Positions 17,579 to 25,542 are shown, numbered from the stretch's first letter. The stretch is DNA of 64,000 nt from Zobellia laminariae (GCF_009725995.1 NZ_RCNS01000002.1:930001-994000); one strand, 5' to 3'. The notes: generated by a model not told the origin, from the letters alone. Made by a program: numbers and translations.

Positions 17579-18343
17579 ATGGAAAATGAAATTACGTTAA
17601 AACGCTTCACTGATATTCGCCGTGAGTTGGGCTATACCCAAGCGGAATTTGCTAAGCTTCTTGGCGTATCTAGTACTACAGCAGATATAGAGCGTGGGCG
17701 TACTAAGCTATCTGGTAAAGTAGTGATGGAACTTTTAAGGCAGTTCAAGATTAATCCGTTGTGGCTGTTTGGTGATAGTGATAATCAATACTTGGAGACT
17801 TCTAAAGTTAGCGTGATTCCAAAGGTGGTTACTGTAGATAATGCTGGAAATGACAACATGGTATTGGTAAACGCCAAAGCTGCTGCCGGTTATCCACAAA
17901 ACATTGCAGATACAAGCTGGTACGAACAACTTCCTGCTTTTGATCTGCCTATTCCTGAATTTAGAAATGCTACGTATCGTGGTTTTCAGGTTGACGGAGA
18001 CAGTATGTTACCTAATTTAAGGTCTGGGGAGTGGGTTTTGGCCAAGGCAGTAGAGCACATAGATGATGTAAGCCAGAATAAAATGTATGTGGTAGTCTTA
18101 GAAGATGCTGTTTTGGTGAAAAAAGTGGAAAAAAGACCTAATTCTAATAATGTTACTTTGGTTTCTCTTAATGAAACTTATCCGCCATATGACATCAAAC
18201 CTTACCAAATACAGGAGATTTGGGAGGTGAGTAGTAGAATTACATTTGGTGAAGATGCTACCACAGAGAAAGGTCTTTTGAGACAGCTACAAGAATCTAT
18301 GGAGGAATTAAAAAGTCAGCTTCGTCATGTAAAAAAGGTATAA
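17579..18343 (+). CDS. HTH-S24 (LexA/CI-like) autocleaving transcriptional repressor
   Basis: A 254-residue repressor with an XRE-type helix-turn-helix (about residues 6-62, including LGYTQAEFAKLLGVSSTTA) joined to a S24 peptidase domain (about 95-235). The LexA-like cleavage site Ala103-Gly104 lies in KAAAGYP, the catalytic serine is Ser142 in VDGDSM, and the general-base lysine lies in VLVKKV (Lys181/182). All three elements needed for RecA-stimulated self-cleavage are present, so it should respond to DNA damage. The HTH is phage CI-like, not the winged helix of LexA. It is divergent from the radical SAM operon across three palindromes. It may be a domesticated prophage repressor, but no phage genes surround it. 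Confidence 0.88.
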   Translation: MENEITLKRFTDIRRELGYTQAEFAKLLGVSSTTADIERGRTKLSGKVVMELLRQFKINPLWLFGDSDNQYLETSKVSVIPKVVTVDNAGNDNMVLVNAKAAAGYPQNIADTSWYEQLPAFDLPIPEFRNATYRGFQVDGDSMLPNLRSGEWVLAKAVEHIDDVSQNKMYVVVLEDAVLVKKVEKRPNSNNVTLVSLNETYPPYDIKPYQIQEIWEVSSRITFGEDATTEKGLLRQLQESMEELKSQLRHVKKV

Positions 18344-18354
18344 TACACCTTTTT
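18332..18354. terminator. Short bidirectional terminator
   Basis: Arms AAAAAGGT and ACCTTTTT around a 7-nt loop overlap the last codons of the repressor gene and the 3' end of the convergent GNAT gene. The stem is short and A-T rich, so efficiency is uncertain. Confidence 0.5.
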
Positions 18355-18787
18355 AAGATTTTGGCACCTTCAGATTATAAACTCCGCTTTCTCTTAAAGT
18401 GAAACCAAGGCTTTTGTACAGTTTAATTGCCGGTGTTCTATGATGACCTGAGAATAAAAGAATTTCATCCATATTTAAATGCTCGGCCTCTTTTAAAAGT
18501 TTTTCCATTAATTTTCTGCCGATTCCTTTTCCGCGATGTTCGGCATCAACTACAACATCCTCGACCAATCCTCGGTAACCTGAAATTACTTTATAAGTAA
18601 CCAAAAGTGCTATCCCTACAATATGGTCTTCTTCTTTACATGCCGCTAAAATTACATGATTTCCGTCTTGAAGTATTTGGTGTAACGGCCGCTGTATATT
18701 TTTGTCATTCAGTTGTTTATATAAATTCTGAATTTCTTCTTGAATCTGGTCATTAAGGTCGTACTTATGTAAAATTTCAATGGTCAT
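18353..18787 (-). CDS. GNAT family N-acetyltransferase
   Basis: A 144-residue acetyl-CoA-dependent acetyltransferase with the usual GNAT fold. The acetyl-CoA pyrophosphate loop is clear: VEDVVVDAEHRGKGIGRKLMEKLLKEA (motif A, RGKGIGR), followed by the C-terminal LYKSLGFTLRESGVYNLKV strand. The substrate is unknown; small-molecule or amine acetylation is typical for such single-domain members. It ends convergently with the repressor gene and sits alone upstream of the SnoaL-like gene, which is 123 bp away on the same strand. Confidence 0.85.
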   Translation of the reverse strand: MTIEILHKYDLNDQIQEEIQNLYKQLNDKNIQRPLHQILQDGNHVILAACKEEDHIVGIALLVTYKVISGYRGLVEDVVVDAEHRGKGIGRKLMEKLLKEAEHLNMDEILLFSGHHRTPAIKLYKSLGFTLRESGVYNLKVPKS

Positions 18788-18910
18788 GTTATATTAGTTT
18801 ATAGTGTAGATTGATAAAACTAAGAATATAAAGAGAACAATAACATTCGTATATCCTAAAGTTGATATAAAAGTAAAATACATTAAGTTGTACTTACTTG
18901 TAATCTACGA

Positions 18911-19288
18911 TCAATACATGGTGTTTGGGTTAGCGGATTTTTTTGGAATTTGCTGTATGGAGTCCCAATGCTCACAAATTTTTCCCTTTTCATCAAACCG
19001 AAAAAAATCCATAGTAACGTACTGATCGTCATCTGGCCAGATTTGGTGTGTATGTAAAGCAACTAAATCTCCTTCGGCTATGCTACGAACAAAATCAATA
19101 GATTTCTGAGGATATTCGCGTTTCATTCTATCAAAATAATCAATGAAACCTTGAGGACCATTGGCTACATCAGGATTATGCTGAATGTATTGACCTCCAC
19201 AAAATTTATCAATAGCTTCTTTTGGGTTGCCTTCGTAAGCCATTCTATAAAAAGCTATGGCATTTTTCTTGTTTTCTGCAGTATTCAT
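18911..19288 (-). CDS. SnoaL-like (NTF2-fold) protein
   Basis: A 125-residue protein of the SnoaL-like polyketide-cyclase/NTF2 superfamily. The segment YIQHNPDVANGPQGFIDYF and the tail TMDFFRFDEKGKICEHWDSIQQIP match stress-associated SnoaL-like proteins in many bacteria. It has no signal peptide and is cytoplasmic. It is a clear relative of the two-domain lipoprotein at 25543-26403 (shared QHNP and EHWD motifs), so the window carries a small family of these proteins. The ligand is unknown. Confidence 0.82.
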   Translation of the reverse strand: MNTAENKKNAIAFYRMAYEGNPKEAIDKFCGGQYIQHNPDVANGPQGFIDYFDRMKREYPQKSIDFVRSIAEGDLVALHTHQIWPDDDQYVTMDFFRFDEKGKICEHWDSIQQIPKKSANPNTMY

Positions 19289-19316
19289 AACTCTAAAAAT
19301 TTCGATTAATAGATTT

Positions 19317-19937
19317 TTAGCTAGAAAGTGAAAAAGATATTTTAATACCTTGTATAATCATGTCAGTTCCAATGATGGCAATTATTAAACCCATTATTTT
19401 CCCAATTACAGATATCACGTTATGACCTATTTTCTTGATAACCAATTCACTTAACATGAATGAAAAATAGGTTAGCCAACATAGCAGCCCGAAAATAAAT
19501 ATAACCATGCCAATCTTAAGATAACCCGCATTTGACACAAAATTCATTCCAGTAACAATTGTTCCTGGTCCTGCTAAAATTGGTATAGCCAAGGGTGATA
19601 TAGCAAGATCTTCGTCTATATGGGTATCCGTTAGGTGCTTTACATTAGACTTTTTAGATTGAAGCATATCAAAACCTACAAAGAAGATTAGAATACCTCC
19701 AGTAATTTTAAAAGCAGGTATTGTAATCCCAAAAAGAAGAAATATGAATTTACCTAGGACAAGGAATATAGTAACAATAATAAAAGCCGTTAATGTTGCT
19801 TTTTTACTAATTGTACGTTGTGTTTTTCTGTCTGCCCCGCCAACCAACGACAAAAATATGGGCATGTTGGAAAGTGGATTCATTATGGCGAAAAAACCAG
19901 TGAATACGGTAATTGAAAAGGTAAGAAGGTTGTCCAT
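19317..19937 (-). CDS. MarC family integral membrane protein
   Basis: A 206-residue inner-membrane protein with about six transmembrane helices. The family signature is visible in FFAIMNPLSNMPIFLSLVGG (residues 15-34), FKITGGILIFFVGFDML, and AISPLAIPILAGPGTIVTG. MarC proteins were once linked to antibiotic resistance, but that link was not upheld; the transport substrate remains unknown. The SnoaL-like gene follows on the same strand 29 bp downstream, so the two may be cotranscribed. The aldehyde dehydrogenase operon upstream ends with its own terminator. Confidence 0.87.
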   Translation of the reverse strand: MDNLLTFSITVFTGFFAIMNPLSNMPIFLSLVGGADRKTQRTISKKATLTAFIIVTIFLVLGKFIFLLFGITIPAFKITGGILIFFVGFDMLQSKKSNVKHLTDTHIDEDLAISPLAIPILAGPGTIVTGMNFVSNAGYLKIGMVIFIFGLLCWLTYFSFMLSELVIKKIGHNVISVIGKIMGLIIAIIGTDMIIQGIKISFSLSS

Positions 19938-20040
19938 TTATTTATTAAATTCCTTTACAAGAAGCGCGTGCTAATTTTGTTTTCGCAAGAAACTTCTATC
20001 CTAAATTTTATTATTAGAGATTTTAGCAAGCAAGTTAGCC

Positions 20041-20094
20041 AAAAAAAAACTGTATACTAGGGTAGGCGTATGATCACCGACCTTAGTATACAGT
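20041..20094 (-). terminator. Intrinsic terminator of the HxlR-controlled operon
   Basis: On the minus strand ACTGTATACTA (arm at 20084-20094) pairs with TAGTATACAGT (20049-20059), enclosing a loop with further AGGT/ACCT pairing, followed by a run of nine T residues (20041-20049). It lies just after the aldehyde dehydrogenase stop. Confidence 0.88.
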
Positions 20095-20120
20095 AAAATT
20101 TATAATTTCACTACAGTATT

Positions 20121-21617
20121 CTATTGAAAATCTGAAGCTTTAAACGGATATTTTCTGGGTGTTTTTTGAATAGTAACCCAATGTGCAACTGTAAAAGACT
20201 TCACTCCCCATTGTCCATTAAAACGACCTAAACCAGAGTTTTTAACGCCTCCAAAAGGTGCATAAGCACTATCATTAACTGGTTGGTCATTAATATGAGT
20301 CATGCCAGCTTCAATACCTTGTGCAAACACCATTCCTTTGCCTTCATCTTTTGTAAACACAGAACTAGACAAACCGTAATCTGTTGCGTTAGCTAAGCGT
20401 AAAGCATCTTCCATATCTTTTGCTCTTGCAATAGATACCGCTGGTCCAAAAATTTCATTTTGAAACAATGGACAATTTTCATCTACATCTACAAAAACGT
20501 GTGGTGGCATATGTAAACCTTCTGCTTCACCTCCTAGAGCCATTTTGTAACCTTGCTCCTTCGCCTTATCTATTAAACCTTTTACAGTATCAAACTGTGC
20601 TTGATCTATGATTGGCCCTATAAACGTATCAGGGTCATTCATATCTAAACGCTTCAAAGTTTTTACTTTGGCTATAAATTTCTCTGTAAATTCATCATAG
20701 ACTTTATCTTCAACAATAATTCTATTAATAGCCATACAAATTTGACCTTGGTTCATAAATTTACCCCAAGCAGCAGCTTCAACAGCTTGGTCGATATCTG
20801 CATCTTCCAGTACTACAAACGGACTATTTCCACCTAATTCTAACTCGATATTTTTAATAATATCTGCTTCCAAAGCATTTTTACCAACTTGACGACCTAC
20901 AGGTGTTGATCCTGTAAAAGAGATTAGCTTAGAAATTGGGTGCTTAGTAATTGCACTACCTATAGAGCTTCCTCCACCTGGCAATACACTTAATAACCCT
21001 TTAGGAAAACCTGCTTCTTCTAAAAATGAAGCAAAAATTAACCCTCCTGTAACAATTGATGTAGATGCTGGTTTTAAAACTACAGCGTTACCAACTGCTA
21101 ATGCAGGTCCTAACGTACGTGCTGTTAACTGTCCAGGAAAATTCCAAGGAGAAATTAAACCGATAACGCCTAATGGTTTTGTAATGGCAACAGATTCTTT
21201 GCCTTCTATATCTTGTGGTAATATTTTACCTTCTACTAATAACGGTAAGTGTACGCTACTTTCAAAAACACTCGCTACCAATTCTGCTTCAAAATACCCT
21301 TTAGCCAATGTTGCGCCTACTTCCTTTCTTGCCCATTCTGCAAACTCTTGCTTTCTATTTCTAACCACTTCAGCCAACTTAAGCATCATCCTACTTTTTT
21401 CAGGAGGTAATACGGCAGCCCATTTTTTTTGTGCTATTGCAGCTAGTTCAAACGCTTCGTTTACATCATCGGTAGATGCTCCGTTTAAGGTAAATAATTC
21501 TTCTTGATTCCAAGGGTTAATATTTTTTATGGCTGGTCCATTTCCGTCTTTCCATTCGCCACCTACAAATATTTTTTGAGTATAATTTGGTAATTGTTCT
21601 TGTTTTTTCATTTTCAA
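20121..21617 (-). CDS. NAD(P)-dependent aldehyde dehydrogenase
   Basis: A 498-residue soluble aldehyde dehydrogenase oxidising aldehydes to acids. Key parts are the PWNFPGQL region and KPASTS (cofactor), FTGSTPVGRQVG, the general base Glu in ELGGNSPFVVLEDAD, and the catalytic Cys in MNQGQICMAINRI, followed by NEIFGPAVSIAR and PFGGVKNSGLGRFNGQWG. It resembles the benzaldehyde/salicylaldehyde-type branch but the substrate is not certain. It is the last gene of a five-gene operon, 17 bp after the MDR reductase, and would remove aldehydes formed by or together with the upstream enzymes. Confidence 0.92.
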   Translation of the reverse strand: MKMKKQEQLPNYTQKIFVGGEWKDGNGPAIKNINPWNQEELFTLNGASTDDVNEAFELAAIAQKKWAAVLPPEKSRMMLKLAEVVRNRKQEFAEWARKEVGATLAKGYFEAELVASVFESSVHLPLLVEGKILPQDIEGKESVAITKPLGVIGLISPWNFPGQLTARTLGPALAVGNAVVLKPASTSIVTGGLIFASFLEEAGFPKGLLSVLPGGGSSIGSAITKHPISKLISFTGSTPVGRQVGKNALEADIIKNIELELGGNSPFVVLEDADIDQAVEAAAWGKFMNQGQICMAINRIIVEDKVYDEFTEKFIAKVKTLKRLDMNDPDTFIGPIIDQAQFDTVKGLIDKAKEQGYKMALGGEAEGLHMPPHVFVDVDENCPLFQNEIFGPAVSIARAKDMEDALRLANATDYGLSSSVFTKDEGKGMVFAQGIEAGMTHINDQPVNDSAYAPFGGVKNSGLGRFNGQWGVKSFTVAHWVTIQKTPRKYPFKASDFQ

Positions 21618-21634
21618 TATATTTTAAAAGTTTC

Positions 21635-22576
21635 TTAAAGTGTCACGATTACTTTACCTACAGTTCTTCCTTTTTCTACTTCTGTATGTGCATCTGCCAT
21701 ATCTTCAAAAGCAAACGTTTTATAAATGTTTGGCTTAAGGCTACCGTTTTCTAACATACCTTTTAAAGTATTCATATCCTCTGCGCTAGAATGCACTAGG
21801 ATATTGTTAATAGATAAATTTTTATCAGCTACAATGGCGTTAGCATCTTCTGGTAAATCTTTATCTAATGTGGTAAAAAGTGTACCACCTTCTTTTAATA
21901 CTTTTACTGAATTTTCTAAAACCTTACCACCAAGCGTGTCTAAAACAAAGTCGATGTCTGTTAATACTTCTTCAAACTTTTGAGCGTGATAATCTATATG
22001 CTCATCTGCACCAATTGATAGTACAAAATCTTTATTTTTTGCTGAAGATGTTGCAATAACATATGCACCCATTTTTTTAGCAATTTGTATAGCAAAGTGA
22101 CCAACACCACCAGATCCCGCTTGTATTAAAACTTTATCTCCTTTCTTTATTCTACCACTTAATATTTGTAATGCTGTTAACGCAGCTAACGTTGTGGCTG
22201 CAGCTTCTTCAAAAGAAATAGTCTCTGGCATTATAGCTAAATGGAATTCTGGAGCTGCTACAAATTCCGCGTAAGCGTTACCAACACCAGGAAAATTTAC
22301 CATCCCGAATACCTTATCTCCTACTTTTAAATTGGTAACATCTGTGCCAACTTGAGTAATGGTTCCTGCAATATCCCATCCTAAAATAACAGGACGTTTT
22401 TCGCCATACATTGAGTTGAGCATTTCATCAACATATTTTGGCTTAACATCTGCTGGGTTTAATGAAATTGCTTTTACAGCAACTAATACTTCATTGTTTT
22501 TTATGCTTGGTTTATCTACTTCTGTTAAGTGAAGGTTTTCTGGTCCTCCTGCTTTTTCTAATAAGATTGCTTTCAT
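21635..22576 (-). CDS. Zinc-free MDR family NAD(P)H:quinone reductase-like oxidoreductase
   Basis: A 313-residue medium-chain reductase of the quinone oxidoreductase branch. It shows LNPADVKPKYV, GWDIAGTITQVGTDV, GDKVFGMVNFPG, and the nucleotide-binding AGSGGVGHFAIQIAKKMGA. The cysteines for catalytic and structural zinc are absent. These enzymes reduce quinones or alpha,beta-unsaturated carbonyls with NADPH. It lies between the acetolactate decarboxylase (23 bp) and the aldehyde dehydrogenase (17 bp) in the operon controlled by the HxlR regulator, which suggests reactive carbonyl or quinone detoxification. Confidence 0.88.
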   Translation of the reverse strand: MKAILLEKAGGPENLHLTEVDKPSIKNNEVLVAVKAISLNPADVKPKYVDEMLNSMYGEKRPVILGWDIAGTITQVGTDVTNLKVGDKVFGMVNFPGVGNAYAEFVAAPEFHLAIMPETISFEEAAATTLAALTALQILSGRIKKGDKVLIQAGSGGVGHFAIQIAKKMGAYVIATSSAKNKDFVLSIGADEHIDYHAQKFEEVLTDIDFVLDTLGGKVLENSVKVLKEGGTLFTTLDKDLPEDANAIVADKNLSINNILVHSSAEDMNTLKGMLENGSLKPNIYKTFAFEDMADAHTEVEKGRTVGKVIVTL

Positions 22577-22599
22577 TTTATATGTTTTTAAGTCTGATA

Positions 22600-23457
22600 T
22601 TATTTACCATTTTGTTTAGCTGTAGCTTTTGGTGCAGCTCCTTGTTTTAATTCTCTAGTTCTAAATTTTTCGGTTTCTGGAAGTTGTAGGTTTACTTGAT
22701 TTACTTCTTGAATTTCAACCTGAAGCTTATCAAACTTTATGTCTTCTAAATGTCCGCCTAATTTTATGTCTTCAGATAAAAAGTGAAAATGCATTCCTGG
22801 GATTACAATATTCCCTAAATAATCTGGCGTAAATAAGCCAACTAAAGTCCCCTTAATATTTTCTCTTGTGTACATTACACGAGTATCTAGATATTCAAAT
22901 AACGACACATCTTCATTTTCTACTTTATGGGCAGATGCCATTTTTAAATAACCAAACTCACCTTTAATTCGGTAAGCATAAAAACTGTTTATTGAAGTTG
23001 CATATTTTTGAAGTGCTTTCGTTAAATCTTCATAAGACTCAATATTTTCAACGGTTACCGTTCTTTTTGGCTGAAAATTTATCATCGTCATATTTGGCGA
23101 TTCCAAATCCTGTGGCGCAACTTTTATTCCACCTTCGGCATCAATTGTATAGACCACACCGTCTACAGCAACCAATTCGCCAGCTAAATGGTTTACTGTG
23201 CCAATACCAATGTTACCTTGCTGTACCATTTGTTCTGGTGTAATATCACCTTCGTAAATACTGTTTAATAAGGCAACCGTTGGTGCGTATTGATGAATGG
23301 TATTTTCAGTATGAGGAGCCAATCCATTCTCATCTAAGCTGTGTGGATGTGGATGTTCGTGCCCGTGTGTTTCTGAGGTAGAAACTGCTTCTTTTTTAGT
23401 TTGATTTCCGCAGCTTGCTAAAAGTGCTAAGGAAAATAATAGAACTGCTTTTTTCAT
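22600..23457 (-). CDS. budA: Lipoprotein alpha-acetolactate decarboxylase
   Basis: A 285-residue protein with a lipobox signal (LLASCGN, Cys16), a His-rich segment (HGHEHPHPH) just after it, and an alpha-acetolactate decarboxylase domain. The zinc-binding HxH-x10-H pattern is intact in GMHFHFLSEDIKLGGHLED, and QQGNIGIGTVNHLAGELVA plus VVYTIDAEGGI match the family N-terminal domain. The enzyme turns acetolactate into acetoin. The start is set at the ATG before KKAVLLFSLALL, because the longer frame would add 11 charged residues before the signal. Membrane anchoring is unusual; most family members are soluble or plainly secreted. It is the third gene of the HxlR-linked operon. Confidence 0.83.
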   Translation of the reverse strand: MKKAVLLFSLALLASCGNQTKKEAVSTSETHGHEHPHPHSLDENGLAPHTENTIHQYAPTVALLNSIYEGDITPEQMVQQGNIGIGTVNHLAGELVAVDGVVYTIDAEGGIKVAPQDLESPNMTMINFQPKRTVTVENIESYEDLTKALQKYATSINSFYAYRIKGEFGYLKMASAHKVENEDVSLFEYLDTRVMYTRENIKGTLVGLFTPDYLGNIVIPGMHFHFLSEDIKLGGHLEDIKFDKLQVEIQEVNQVNLQLPETEKFRTRELKQGAAPKATAKQNGK

Positions 23458-23490
23458 AATAGTTGTTCTTTTTTGAGTGTGATTTTTCAC

Positions 23491-24114
23491 TTAAATTTCT
23501 TTTACAAAATTCATATACTGTTTTAAATCTCCAATAACAGCTTCTTCCATTAGTTTACCTGTTTTTACTGCGTATGGCTGGTTAAAATGAATATCCCAAA
23601 CATCAGATTCTTTTCTCCAATGCTCATAAACTGCCAAAGTATCTTCTTGGTCATCTACAGTGTATAAATCAAAAAAGATGTTTCCTACTTCCTCTTTTCT
23701 AGTATTTGTAATATGGTCTTCGAACTGTGTTAGAAGTTGTGCTCTAAATTCAGTTTTCAACTTAAAAATGAAGAAAATAATAAACACTTCGTCTTCTGGG
23801 TTTGCAGATTTAGAATGGTCTGGTAACGGATTTGTATCACCTAAAAAATAAAAATCAGGAGCAGTTTTTAGTGCTGTTTTACCAACTTCCATTAGCTTTT
23901 TTGTATGCGGCTCATTATCGTGAGAGGTTATTGCAGCCTTATCTGCCCAGCGTTCGTAAACAAAAAAGACATTGGTATCTGATTTAGATACAAATACTCT
24001 AATTTCTTTATTTCCAGATTCTTTTTGTGTGGCTTTTTGTGCTTCTTTTAATGTAGCAGCAAAACTAGTAGTATGTTCTGGTTTTGCTGTAAATTTTACG
24101 ATTGTGCTTTTCAT
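23491..24114 (-). CDS. Tandem ABM-domain monooxygenase-like protein
   Basis: A 207-residue protein with two antibiotic-biosynthesis-monooxygenase (ABM) domains: residues about 1-95 (TIVKFTAKPEHTTSFAATLKEAQ ... FFVYERWADKAAITSHD) and about 110-205 (EVFIIFFIFKLKTEFRAQLL ... AVYEHWRKESDVWDIHFN). Such dimeric ferredoxin-like domains oxidise quinol-type substrates without a cofactor or bind small molecules. The ATG at 24114 is chosen since homology begins there, and the longer frame overlaps the nitroreductase. It is the second gene of the operon, 31 bp after the nitroreductase. The substrate is unknown. Confidence 0.82.
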   Translation of the reverse strand: MKSTIVKFTAKPEHTTSFAATLKEAQKATQKESGNKEIRVFVSKSDTNVFFVYERWADKAAITSHDNEPHTKKLMEVGKTALKTAPDFYFLGDTNPLPDHSKSANPEDEVFIIFFIFKLKTEFRAQLLTQFEDHITNTRKEEVGNIFFDLYTVDDQEDTLAVYEHWRKESDVWDIHFNQPYAVKTGKLMEEAVIGDLKQYMNFVKEI

Positions 24115-24145
24115 AATGTTTCTAATTAAAAGTCTTGTTTTACGA

Positions 24146-24799
24146 TTATAACTTGGTAATAATTGTGTCTTCAGAAAATCTAGATTTTGGTAATTTTGCA
24201 TTAAAATCAGTGTCTTTTCTGTATCCCAAAGAAACTACTGCTAAAGCTGTGTACCCTTTATCACGTAATCCAAACTCTTCATCTAAAGCTTTTACATCTA
24301 CGCCTTCCATTGGGCAAGCATCAATACCTAAAGCAGCAACACCTAGTAGAAGTGCCCCCATATTTAAATACACCTGTTTTTCCATCCAGTGTGGTAAATC
24401 TTTAAGGTCGTATTTATGGATATCCGCAAATAACATACGCCCACCGTGCATTTGGTCTTTAAATTCTTGTGCAGCAAAACGACCATCTTCATCTTCTTTT
24501 TCTAAAATGCTAGTCATATAGGCTTCGTCTGCATTTGTACGTGCAGCAATAACAATTACATGAGAGGCATCTAAAACCTTAGGTGTATTAAAATGAAAGA
24601 AGCCTTGTGTTCCTTTTGCCACTCGTTCTTTACCTTCTGCAGTATCTGCAATTAAAAAGTGCCAAGGTTGTAAGTTTACACTAGACGGACTTAAACGTAA
24701 TAAGTCTTTTACTTGTTCAAAATCTGAATCTGATATTTTTTTAGTGGCATCAAATTCTTTTACTGAGTAACGGTTGTTTAAAATTTCTGTTAGGTTCAT
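24146..24799 (-). CDS. NAD(P)H nitroreductase (NfsB-like)
   Basis: A 217-residue FMN-dependent nitroreductase of the oxygen-insensitive NfsB type, which reduces nitroaromatics and quinones. Conserved parts are ILNNRYSVKEFDATKKIS at the N-terminus (FMN phosphate-binding Arg/Ser), LSPSSVNLQPWHFLI, LGVAALGIDACPMEGVD, and ALAVVSLGYRKDTDFNA near the C-terminus. The start is the ATG giving MNLTEILNNRYS, as the longer frame would include a false hydrophobic stretch. It is the promoter-proximal gene of the five-gene operon and is divergent from the HxlR regulator, a classical pairing for quinone or electrophile sensing. Confidence 0.9.
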   Translation of the reverse strand: MNLTEILNNRYSVKEFDATKKISDSDFEQVKDLLRLSPSSVNLQPWHFLIADTAEGKERVAKGTQGFFHFNTPKVLDASHVIVIAARTNADEAYMTSILEKEDEDGRFAAQEFKDQMHGGRMLFADIHKYDLKDLPHWMEKQVYLNMGALLLGVAALGIDACPMEGVDVKALDEEFGLRDKGYTALAVVSLGYRKDTDFNAKLPKSRFSEDTIITKL

Positions 24800-24846
24800 T
24801 TTCTTATATTCTACGTGAATAAATTGTACTATCAAAATTATAGTGA

Positions 24847-24877
24847 CAAAAGTAAGTATAGTATGATTAACACACAA
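24847..24877 (-). promoter_or_regulatory. Promoter of the nitroreductase operon
   Basis: On the minus strand TTG (24875-24877) and TACTTTTG (24847-24854) are 20 bp apart, fitting the phylum consensus. The spacer contains a TATAGTAT motif (24857-24864) also found near the regulator promoter, so HxlR control is likely. Confidence 0.62.
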
Positions 24878-24953
24878 TAACGGTCAAGATTGATAGTATA
24901 AAAAATATTTTTTAATTAATTGATAATCAGTTGTTAATGATGCTTAAATTTAT

Positions 24954-24970
24954 ACTATAAAAAATATAGT
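24954..24970. promoter_or_regulatory. Candidate HxlR operator (ACTATA-N5-TATAGT)
   Basis: A perfect 17-bp inverted repeat, ACTATA-AAAAA-TATAGT, ends exactly at the -33 element of the regulator promoter. Similar TATAGT half-sites lie at 24857-24864, 24893-24900 and 24982-24988, covering both divergent promoters. Confidence 0.55.
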
Positions 24971-25000
24971 TGTATGCTAAAGTATAGTGTTATAGATTTG
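24970..25000 (+). promoter_or_regulatory. Promoter of the HxlR regulator gene
   Basis: TTG (24970-24972) and TAGATTTG (24993-25000) are separated by 20 bp, 54 bp before the ATG. It overlaps the end of the inverted repeat at 24954-24970, predicting autoregulation. Confidence 0.6.
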
Positions 25001-25053
25001 TGATATAATAGATAAGATATAGCCTAGTAATAGGTTTTTTAAATAATTTGGTA

Positions 25054-25437
25054 ATGGAAAGAAAAGAGTTGTTTGAGAAAAAGCCGAAAATTAAAATTAA
25101 CGGCAAAATTTCCTCTTGTCCAACAAGTGCCGCAATGGAACTTATAGGAGGGAAATGGAAAAGTGTTATTTTAATTCATTTGGCAGATGATAAAAAACGT
25201 TACAATGAGTTGCGCAAAGAAGTAGAAGGAATTACAGAACGAACTTTAAGCCTTCAACTTAAAAAATTAGAATTAGATGGTTTGGTTACCCGTAAAGTAT
25301 TCACTAAAAAACCACCTTTAAAAGTAGAATATGCTTTAACTGAGTTTGGACAAAGTTTAGTTCCTATTCTTGAGAGTATTAGAGATTGGGGGCTTTATGC
25401 TGCCGAAACCAAAGGTGAATTTTTAATTGAAGAATAG
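25054..25437 (+). CDS. HxlR family transcriptional regulator
   Basis: A 127-residue winged-helix regulator. The family pattern is complete: an N-terminal Cys (SSCPTSAAMELIGGKWKSVIL) used for sensing in characterised members, RYNELRKEVEGITERTLSLQLKKLE (recognition helix), and the wing VEYALTEFGQSLVPILESIRDWG. The ATG at 25054 is preferred to an upstream TTG at 25048. It is divergent from the nitroreductase-ABM-decarboxylase-reductase-dehydrogenase operon across a region of repeated TATAGT/ACTATA motifs, so it probably represses that operon until quinones, aldehydes or similar electrophiles react with the cysteine. This is an inference from related HxlR/YodB regulators. Confidence 0.9.
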   Translation: MERKELFEKKPKIKINGKISSCPTSAAMELIGGKWKSVILIHLADDKKRYNELRKEVEGITERTLSLQLKKLELDGLVTRKVFTKKPPLKVEYALTEFGQSLVPILESIRDWGLYAAETKGEFLIEE

Positions 25438-25454
25438 ATTTCGTCATTGTAGAT

Positions 25455-25484
25455 AAAAAAGGCAGCTAAATAGCTGCCTTTTTT
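25455..25484. terminator. Bidirectional intrinsic terminator
   Basis: Arms AAAAAAGGCAGCTA and TAGCTGCCTTTTTT around a 2-nt spacer form a perfect hairpin between the convergent HxlR gene and the SnoaL-like lipoprotein gene. Confidence 0.92.
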
Positions 25485-25542
25485 ATTAAATATACGGTTT
25501 CATTTTCGTCACCTTATACTGTATATAGCCTAAAACCTTAAA

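Noticed and set aside
17352..17600. Plus-strand frame across the divergent promoter region
   Set aside because: It runs through the operator palindromes and promoters and into the repressor start in another frame.
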